Origin: Dryomyza anilis
Lineage: Eukaryota > Arthropoda > Insecta > Diptera > Dryomyzidae
Assembly: GCA_951804985.1 (NCBI GenBank)
Contig: OX638131.1
Location: 60,954,131-61,018,130, forward strand
Direction of reading: 5' to 3'
DNA length: 64,000 nt
Shown piece by piece: positions 56,850 through 64,000 of the stretch (position 1 is the first letter of the stretch; each line of letters opens with the position of its first letter). The position numbers and the translations under genes are program-made. The notes beneath the pieces were generated by a model. The model had not been told where the DNA came from. It saw only the letters and a list, made by a program, of their open reading frames with translations, and did not search any database.

Positions 56850-58629
56850 CTTTAGAAAAACTGCAATAGACCCCAGTATAAAACTAGCCACATTTCTACG
56901 ATTTCTTGCTGTTGGAAGTTACCAAAAATCCGTAGGAAACAAATTCGCGTCGTGCTTGTCCCAAGCCGCGGTGTCAAATGTGATTAATGAATGTTTGGAC
57001 ATTTTCAAAGATGATTTCTGTCCTAAATGAATAAAATATCAAATGACAGCAGTGGAATAGTCCGAAACAAAAAAATATTTTTATAACAAATACAACTTAT
57101 CCGGAGTAATTGGCTGCATCGATGGCACCCATATACGAATCAAAAGTCCCGCAGAAAATGATAAACACTTGTATTACAATAGAAAAGGGTTAAATCCAAA
57201 TTAAATCCAAACAAGATAATTTTTATTTTTTTAGATATGCGACCACAACTTAATTATAAAATATATTGATGCAAGGCATCTAGGAGCAAACCACGATTCG
57301 TTTGTTTGGAAAAGCAGCGCCGCTAAACACTATTTAAGAACGCTTTACAATTCTGGAAAGTAAAATACATGGCTTCTAGGTAAATAATAACTTCAAGTCA
57401 TTCAAATTAACTAGCTTTAAGATTAGCAAAAAGTTTTAAAGATGTCGGCTCTTTTTCTAAAGAGTACATCGAAATCTCACACAACTCAATTAATCATTGT
57501 AACAAAATTTCGCATATTCAACTATTTTTAAGAGTTCGTAACAGGAGTTTGAAATAGACCGAACAGAAAACAAAAGTTCCGAGCTCAAATATTCGAATCA
57601 TATGATCAAAGGTTTCGGCTCAAATGTTCCGCTCGGAACATTCCGTCGTTGGAAGTATTTTTTGAGAATCTTTAAACGTAGGGCTGGATTCATATCCTTT
57701 TGGATGAATATGTTCCAATTTTAAATTAGTTCCAAGGGTCACAAATACCTACTCATTGGAACAGATAGAACCAAAAATGTTACAATGACTCACTCAGATT
57801 CACACAATAAAAAAAAAAAATTCCAATGATGCACTTGAATGCGTCTCCAGTTAATCAGTCCCAAGTTCCGGAGGAACTTTTGAGCAAAAGTTCCAATTGA
57901 AACGTTTGTTCTCGAAACTTTTAGTTTCTTTTCGTTCCAGAACAAAACGAATACCAAACGATCTCTAATAGTTCCGGTTTCTACCCTTGGTTAGTAGTAA
58001 ATTTCCAATACATTCTTCAGAGAATATTTTCATTGTGATTTTTTTTTCATTCGTTCGAAAAGAAGAAATCTACTCCTTTGGGAAATTTCGTTGCACCTTT
58101 TGAAGATTTGGTCTGAACCGATCTGTGTTATTGGTTTTTTTAAATTTCGGATTTTTAAGTCCTAACGACCTTTTTTTATTCTCATATTAATCCAAAATTA
58201 ATGGTGTGGCCAATATACTGCAGTTTAGCCCTATTAAATATGTATCTAATGTTAAACGTTTTTACTACACTGTTCTGTTTACATTTAATATAAATCGCTT
58301 ATTTCATTAAATTTAATAAATCCCTAATGACCCCTTTTCATCCTCATGAAATAATTTTTAACGAAAAACAAACAAAGGCACGGAACGCAAAAAATCGGTT
58401 CCGCTGCATAATTGGAGAACGTGGCATTCATTATTGTCCTGAAAACGCAATAAAAATTATGAATGTTTGCGCTGCAGTTCACATTGCATGCATATTTTAT
58501 AAAAATGCGTGGCCAGAATTAGAGCTAACTAACATTAATGATGACATACATTTCGAAGATGAACGCGTTGCAGAAGTTTCGAATATAGCAACAAACATCA
58601 GAAAACGTCTGGCCGAAAGTATTCAATAA
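56850..58629 (+). pseudogene. PIF/Harbinger transposase 2, broken, third acidic residue lost
   Basis: Pieces in order on the plus strand: KLATFLRFLAVGSYQKSVGN and LSQAAVSNVINECL (helix-turn-helix region); two stops; YNLSGVIGCIDGTHIRIKSP with the first catalytic Asp (about 57105-57150); an intron-like stretch to TTTTTTTAG at 57234; CDHNLIIKYIDARHLGANHD and NTWLLG ending at GTAAATAAT (57382), just before the second Asp motif; then an interruption (57383-58320). The 3' exon (58327-58626) has MTPFHPHEIIFNEKQTKARN and RFRCIIGERGIHYCPENAIK. The RxxxERxxGxLK segment carrying the catalytic Glu is missing between them. Confidence 0.8.
57400..58300. repeat. GTTCC-rich block inside Harbinger 2
   Basis: From 57560 to 57985 the motifs GTTCC and GGAAC recur at least ten times in both orientations. 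This looks like a non-autonomous DNA transposon with subterminal repeats, or a decayed low-complexity segment. The rest is AT-rich. Confidence 0.5.
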
Positions 58630-58958
58630 AAGTATTTAATATTAAAAATCAATATATATGTTTATTTTTAACAAGTTACATAATTATTATTAAATGAATG
58701 AAATAATAATATTAAAAATTATTCTGATTGTATAAACAATGTTAAAAATTTCTCCATAACCACTGACTGTCTTTTAGATGCCGCTGTCAGTCTTCCGAAT
58801 TCATCTATTAGTTTATTTTGATTTTTCACTTGCTCGCGAAGTAGTTCGACGGTTTCCATGTCTAACCTTCTCTTGCGATGTTGTGGTGACTTATGTGTAT
58901 TGTTTCATGTGGAGGGTGAAAGTGTATTTTGTATTAGCGGTATGGTTTTTATCTTGTA

Positions 58959-59320
58959 TTAGGGGTTGTGCGAAAAGTTGCCGCCTCCCGTCGCCCGTAA
59001 ACTACCACTATTCTCTAAAATTTTTTTCTTCGTCCTTGACTTCAAATCTGACCAAACTTTCTTCCATTCGGAAACTGTTCTGTTTGGTGGGCCATGCAAA
59101 ATAAGCTTTTCGCTGATTATCTGCCACGTGGACTCGACGGTAACTCGATTCGCACCAAAAACAGGAATGCCTCTTGCAATTTGCGGGTGATTTTGTAATT
59201 CCCGCACGAGAATTCCAAATTTCTGATTTGTTGTTTTTTTTAGCTGAAATAAAAAATACATTGTAACAAAATGTTGCAAAAAAGAAACATCTTTTTACCA
59301 CTTTTTATAATCCATTATAT
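58959..59320 (-). pseudogene. Harbinger 2 Myb/SANT-like DNA-binding protein
   Basis: The minus frame 59279-58959 reads TTNQKFGILVRELQNHPQIA, then RVTVESTWQIISEKL, GPPNRTVSEWKKVWSDLKSR and LRATGGG. This is a complete Myb/SANT-like domain of the type carried by PIF/Harbinger elements, with its conserved Trp residues. A short first exon (ATGGATTATAAAAAG near 59315) and an intron ending TTTATTTCAG at about 59247 are plausible. The C-terminal coiled coil, if any, is beyond the frame end at 58959. Confidence 0.75.
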
Positions 59321-59345
59321 TTGCTTGAACGTTGCTATTTACTCT

Positions 59346-59726
59346 ATCGTCAAATTTGACAATTTATTTCGTGTGAACAAACTCTACATAATTTAAAATT
59401 TTGTTACGTTTCTAGCGTAAGGTATATAAACGTTCTCGCTATTCATGAACAGAAAACTTGTGTCACGAGTTTTTAAAGCTATATTTTATAGAATTCGTTG
59501 TCGTCTGGAGATACATGATTTGGGCGTAATTCTATTTTAATTCATGTTTCATAAGTTATTTGTTTTTCTATGATCATGTCATTCATCATATTAATAGTTA
59601 TTAATCTTTGCATTGACTACGAGCTAAGCCCTTCCCAAGTACATGCAGTTCGTTATAACATACCGAATGTAGCTTCGAGGAAGTAAAACCAAGCCGACGC
59701 AAAAGAACCATTACATACGTCAGGCG
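59346..59726. other. No gene seen
   Basis: AT-rich spacer before the (AT)n tract. Confidence 0.4.
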
Positions 59727-59910
<184 letters not shown>

Positions 59911-60011
59911 TTATATTATTTATTATTTTCGTAACGAATAAATATTCGTTACAGTATTAAGAATTAAAACAAAACAAAAATTAAGTATTTATTTTATGTT
60001 ATTTTATTTAC

Positions 60012-60157
60012 GGCCGGTTACATAAAAATAACCAGCAGTTAAAATTATATTTGACAAATAAATTATTTTTTATTTCAATATTGAAATTGTCACTTTAACT
60101 AACCGATTTCCATCGATTTACTTTAACTCATAGTTCAAAGTTTTATGGAACCGGGCC
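60012..60157. mobile_element. 146-bp inverted-repeat MITE
   Basis: Starts GGCCGGTTACATAAAAATAA and ends TTTTATGGAACCGGGCC, imperfect inverted repeats of about 17 bp. GGCC-type ends and size fit PIF/Harbinger-derived MITEs. No clear 3-bp duplication. Confidence 0.65.
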
Positions 60158-60410
60158 TGCAAAGTGAATTAATTTAACAATAGAGTTAAACAAGTGTTCC
60201 GAAATTTCTATAGCTTTACAAATCAGCTCCACAGCTGAAGGGGACACGTGACTGCACTGGATGTGACATGTCGTCAACATAGTTTTCACTCATTCACAGA
60301 AAATAGTGATGAGTTTTTATGGTCCGATAAGCCCAGTGACCTTGGGACCCTTTTTAGTTTTAACAACTGAGTCCATTTTATACAAAAATAATATATAGAT
60401 AATATATAGG

Positions 60411-61004
60411 AGCCATTCCACACCAAATCGACCAAAAGTAGTCAAATTTGAGATTTTACCTTTTCGATTTCAATGAAATTTTGGGCAACTGATAAAGGGT
60501 ATGCACTGACCAATTTTTTTCGTCCACTGCTTTTAGAGATACAGTGGCTCAAAGTTACAAAAAATGGGCAAAAAAAAAACTTTTAATGGTTGTTCATATT
60601 TAAATATCTCTTAATATAATCGTTTGTGGCTTGTTTTAAAGCTAATAGAACAAGCTTTTAGAAAAATTAAGTTGTAACTTCTAAAAGTGAACATGTGGCC
60701 CGTTACCATTATCCTTGCACTTCAAAATTGATGTCCTTAAAAAGGACCCTTTTTGAAACGAATGGAAATGTACTCAAGATTCTACTTTTTTATTTATGTT
60801 TAAAAGAGCGCAAAATAAATTTTTGGGGCGCATTCAGTAAAATTTGGAAAATCACTAGAGAACTAAAATAAGGGAGATTTTTTGGAAACATTTTTTAAGT
60901 ATCCCAAGATACAGAAGGATGTTTTAAATAAACTTTCATACAGTTTATGTGAGTATTAATGGTATATGTGATTGTGAAATTATTTTTTTTTAAGAAAAAT
61001 TTGA
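60411..61004. repeat. Dispersed repeat, related to 6171-6330
   Basis: GCCATTCCACACCAAATCGACC, CAACTGATAAAGGGTATGCA and TGGTTGTTCATATTTAAATA match the block near 6171. The opening GGAGCCATTCCACACC is reminiscent of an element end. AT-rich with no gene. Confidence 0.6.
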
Positions 61005-61304
61005 ATGTTAAATTATAAAATAAGTGAACACATTTTTAAATCGAAGTATTTGGCAGAATTTGAAAAATTACAGTTAGCGTTCAGAAACATTTTAGGACAA
61101 CAAATTAGTACTGAAGTAAACAATAAAGAACATTGTTTACTACAGGTCTCCTTTAAAGTAGAAGGAGTTGATGTAATTTTTAAAGAGTTAGTATACTTCT
61201 TAGAAATAAAAAATTGGAAATCCGAATTCACTGCATTAACGAATAAGTTAAACGATCATTTAGCAGCATTGGTTATTTTTATTTCAAATAAAAATAAAAA
61301 CTAA
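61005..61304 (+). CDS. Unidentified small ORF
   Basis: 99 codons from ATG 61005 to TAA 61302. The protein is charged, with mixed composition (LAEFEKLQLAFRNILGQQIS; LQVSFKVEGVDVIFKELVYF) and hydrophobic/charged periodicity that looks more protein-like than the surrounding AT-rich frames. No signal peptide, no membrane segment, no recognised domain. It could be a decayed element protein. Existence as a gene is uncertain. Confidence 0.25.
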   Translation: MLNYKISEHIFKSKYLAEFEKLQLAFRNILGQQISTEVNNKEHCLLQVSFKVEGVDVIFKELVYFLEIKNWKSEFTALTNKLNDHLAALVIFISNKNKN

Positions 61305-62529
61305 CGAATAAATTATTTTTAATAACGAATACATTTAGATGTATGGAAACCATTTCAAATTTATTTGAAATTTTTATTTAGAATAAATTTTTATTCAAAA
61401 ATAATTTATTTTGAATAAATTTGCTTGAATAAAAAAAAAGTTTGATTGAAATTTCGAAAAACGAATAAATTATTGAACATTTTTTTTAAAGGAAAATCTG
61501 CCCACAGATGTTTTCAATACAGATCAAATAAATTCAGTTTTGCAAGCGTTCAATGTAGGTGTAAAGGAAAAGTTCTACTACTTGGTAGCCGGGCGGAAAA
61601 CATATATGATTTATTAGATGAGGCACTAAGGGCCCAGACAACAATTCAGACGGGTTGGCAAATATCTGAGGAAATGTATAATTTCGGACAATGATCCGAA
61701 ACGACCTTGGCACAGCCGGTAGGACTAACTTATAGTTTGGAATAAGATCCTTTATCAATAAATACTGCAAGACTTGCAATTTATTAAATTGTTGTCGCAT
61801 TTGTACAAAAAAAGTACTGAACATAGTATGCTTTTTCTTGAAGGTGTTATTGAAAGAATTACGCAAAAATGTGTAAAGTCTAACAAAGTCTAGTTTCTAA
61901 TGCAAAAAATATCCTTCAGTACGACTTTATCATTACATGAAGGAAAATAAGCTTTTAAAATTCGAGAAGAATTCGGTTCGAATGAAAAATTGTAGAATTT
62001 GACTAATATCAACAAAATACTACTAAAATTCTAGAATTTATTATCTGAATATTAAGAAAGAAAATTATTTAATTATCAAAAAAAGTATAAAAACGCTTTA
62101 TTCTACTGGATTTTGAGAACTTAATTTATTGAAAAATACTTTTCCTACACCGAAAAAAAAACTGTACTAAAAATAAATAAAAATGTATTTAAAATAAATA
62201 CATATGTCTTTGATTTCGTCCAATAGCAAATGTATTTGTTTTTAATACATTGATGTAGTTGGTTTTGTATGGGAAATAACTACATAGTTTTACTGCATTT
62301 CTATAAAAAAAATTTAATACATTTGTATTAAAAATCGTAAAATTTGTCTTTACTTATACGTCCTGAAATATGTAGAAAAATTACTGCATATACGTTTAAT
62401 TTTACTGTAAAAAGTCAATATATATTCATATTTTAAATCATATTTAAGAAAACATGATGGCGAAAATTAAAGATATGTATATATTATGAAAATATTGAAA
62501 TATGTATAGTATGCTGAAGCGATTCAAAA
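61305..62529. other. AT-rich, no supported gene
   Basis: A plus frame at 61446-61691 (82 codons) has no recognisable motif. The region 62160-62340 contains repeated AATACATTTGTATT-like short inverted motifs. Nothing else was seen. Confidence 0.4.
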
Positions 62530-63100
62530 GCGCCTTTTTTTAATTTTCACAATTTATATGCGTCAAAATAGTCTCAAATCTGCCATTCATTAAAATAAAA
62601 TGTTCAATATATATTACTACAACAGTCGCGACAAAACAATATTATAAATTTAAATTTAATAATGACTAGCTGTAGGGTGTGGCATTTTTTTTTTCATGTC
62701 AAATTTAAAAAAAATTTAGTTCAGTCGCTCAGAAGCAATCGTTGACGACGGATGTATATTTGCGTGCAATTCCCTTCATTTTAATCAATTATTTTATAAA
62801 CAAATTTTAAAAAATAATACGAAAAATTTCAGTAAGATAAAGTTTAAAACATTTTTTCGAAATTTTGACAGCAAACACATTGCGAACTAATATTTAAATG
62901 TTTTTCAAGAATGCTTAGAGAATTGTGATAAATTACTCTCCCGACACACTTTTTTGGTAACACAATTTTTTTTTGATTTTTTGCAAAAACTAATATCTGG
63001 ACCCAGATTTTTTTTTGCCTATAATCCGTAGGGAAAGGTTCATATTTTATTTTGTGATAAAGTTTGCATCTGCTACATGTCGAAATCGTGCGATAACTTG
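62530..63100. mobile_element. Foldback family, right arm copy
   Basis: Matches the inverse of 20942-21700: CTGCCATTCATTAAAATAAA, CTAGCTGTAGGGTG, AGTCGCTCAGAAGCAATCGT and the terminal CGAAATCGTGCGATAACTTG. Only one arm is present on the left side of the window's BEL copy. Confidence 0.8.
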
Positions 63101-64000
63101 CGATATAAAGTAACAAAAATTGCCATTTGAAGTTGTTCAATGTTCTGACTATTTTGTTCGAGTCGTCGTCATAAAAACAGCAGATGGCACACACAAGCGT
63201 GCAATTGCCACGGTTTGCAAATTGCCTACTGACATCTCACCACAGCCCAATTAACTTTTTGAAAACCAAGCTTCCAACGGGAACAGGATGTTCGAGCCTC
63301 CAAATAAATTGCATCAATTCATCGCAATTGCACTCATCGTCCACTCTATTCGCACTATTGAATAACAAAAACCACATCAAATCATCGCCTGATATTATAA
63401 CTGTCGCAACGCACCGCTTACTGCAACTAATGCTACGTGCATAAAAAATTCATGTTTTTTTTGGCTCTCGATATTTTTTGTGTAGAATCTAACAATATTT
63501 TTGGTATATTTTTTTTTTCATTTTCTTTAGACTACTGATTTACGGGTCTTTTCCACGTTTTGTTTGAATTACATATTTTTACAAAAATGATTTGATTATC
63601 GAAGTTTTACCAGGAATATAATATTATTTTACCATAAGGACATCATTATCATTAAAGACTCGGTTTTTATATTAAATAATATTAAATAGTTTCGTTTTAT
63701 TATATTTCAATATTAATATTTTTGGTTTTAACAATTCAATTCATTTACGATATTTCCGTTTTAATTATAATTTCATATACAACGTGTCCGATTAAATTAT
63801 AATCTAATTTCAGTTTTACAATATATTTTATAACCAACAATTCTCTTGACCAACAATCACGCTCACTCTGTAGTTTTAAGCCACATGCCTGAGCGATAGC
63901 AACTGTTGTGTCACAGCTAATTGATTTGTATGGCATTTTCGGAAGTCCTATCATTCGATCAACACTGTGAATTGCATCAATAGGGGGCATACCCTAGGCA
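62840..64000. repeat. Duplicated block B (pairs with 53337-54497), cut by window end
   Basis: Contains the foldback end, the BEL pol C-terminus (63140-63235), a purine tract and an LTR starting TGTTCGAG at 63289, then 530 bp of shared sequence to the right edge. The derived frames 63184-63444 and 63990-63745 are identical to those in block A. Confidence 0.93.

Larger units (their letters stand above)
56831..59345 (+). mobile_element. Second PIF/Harbinger transposon, decayed
   Basis: Carries a broken transposase on the plus strand (56850-58629) and a Myb/SANT-like gene on the minus strand (59320-58959), the same two-gene layout as the element at 9561-12156 but from a different lineage by sequence. 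Terminal repeats were not found, so the borders are those of coding similarity. Confidence 0.75.

Overview
The window reads as an AT-rich intergenic stretch of an insect genome, most likely a higher fly (Diptera). The grounds are its repeat content: R1-clade and LOA-like non-LTR retroposons, Ty3/Gypsy and BEL/Pao LTR elements, two PIF/Harbinger transposons, a mariner-like element, a tRNA-derived SINE whose 3' body resembles (from memory) a repeat common in fly genomes, and many small inverted-repeat elements. There is no bacterial gene organisation, no rRNA and no CRISPR array. Nearly everything is mobile DNA in decay. Only three short stretches look like host coding sequence: a RING-finger 3' end (26609-26891, +), a decayed or mis-sequenced gene 3' end (28526-29140, -) and a possible terminal exon (44184-44330, -).

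Layout. 1-1860: 5' part of an R1-clade retroposon (-), running off the left edge. 2165-2660: two simple-motif-rich blocks. 2667-5700: degenerate Ty3/Gypsy pol and gag (-). 6739-20372: a nest of transposons. A mariner-like element with long inverted arms is split by a Ty3/Gypsy element with both LTRs, PBS, PPT and a 4-bp CGAT target duplication (7531-19498, -). That element was itself hit by a PIF/Harbinger transposon (9561-12156, 3-bp duplication AGT) and by a long-inverted-repeat CACTA-ended element (14328-15765, 3-bp duplication TTA). 20942-24598: a foldback-type element with arms of about 600 bp, hit by a 1-kb insertion. 26.0-29.1 kb: the two possible host gene pieces. 29.39-30.99 kb: LOA-like retroposon ORF1 (DUF4780) running into its endonuclease (-).

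31.19-42.38 kb holds two kilobase-scale microsatellites, about 4 kb of a 6-bp unit and about 4.9 kb of a 5-bp unit. Between them lie a pogo-like inverted-repeat element and a complete SINE with a tRNA-like head. The second array and the SINE both sit inside a larger element whose 270-bp inverted arms are at 36924 and 44010. 44.9-45.75 kb: second copy of the long-inverted-repeat family. 45.76-53.96 kb: a BEL/Pao element (+) containing a 2.3-kb tandem duplication, and in each copy a 246-bp near-perfect palindrome formed from its own reverse transcriptase sequence. 54.7-55.2 kb: Gypsy remnants. 56.8-59.35 kb: a second PIF/Harbinger with a Myb/SANT-like second gene. 60.4-62.5 kb: dispersed repeats and small unassigned ORFs. 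62.84-64.0 kb: a near-identical copy of 53.34-54.5 kb, cut by the right edge.

The genes do not form a pathway. The value of the window is structural: insertion order can be read from target-site duplications and from reading frames interrupted by later arrivals. I found no new cellular system. The most unusual items are the two giant homogeneous microsatellites, the RT palindrome carried through a tandem duplication, and the four-layer transposon nest.
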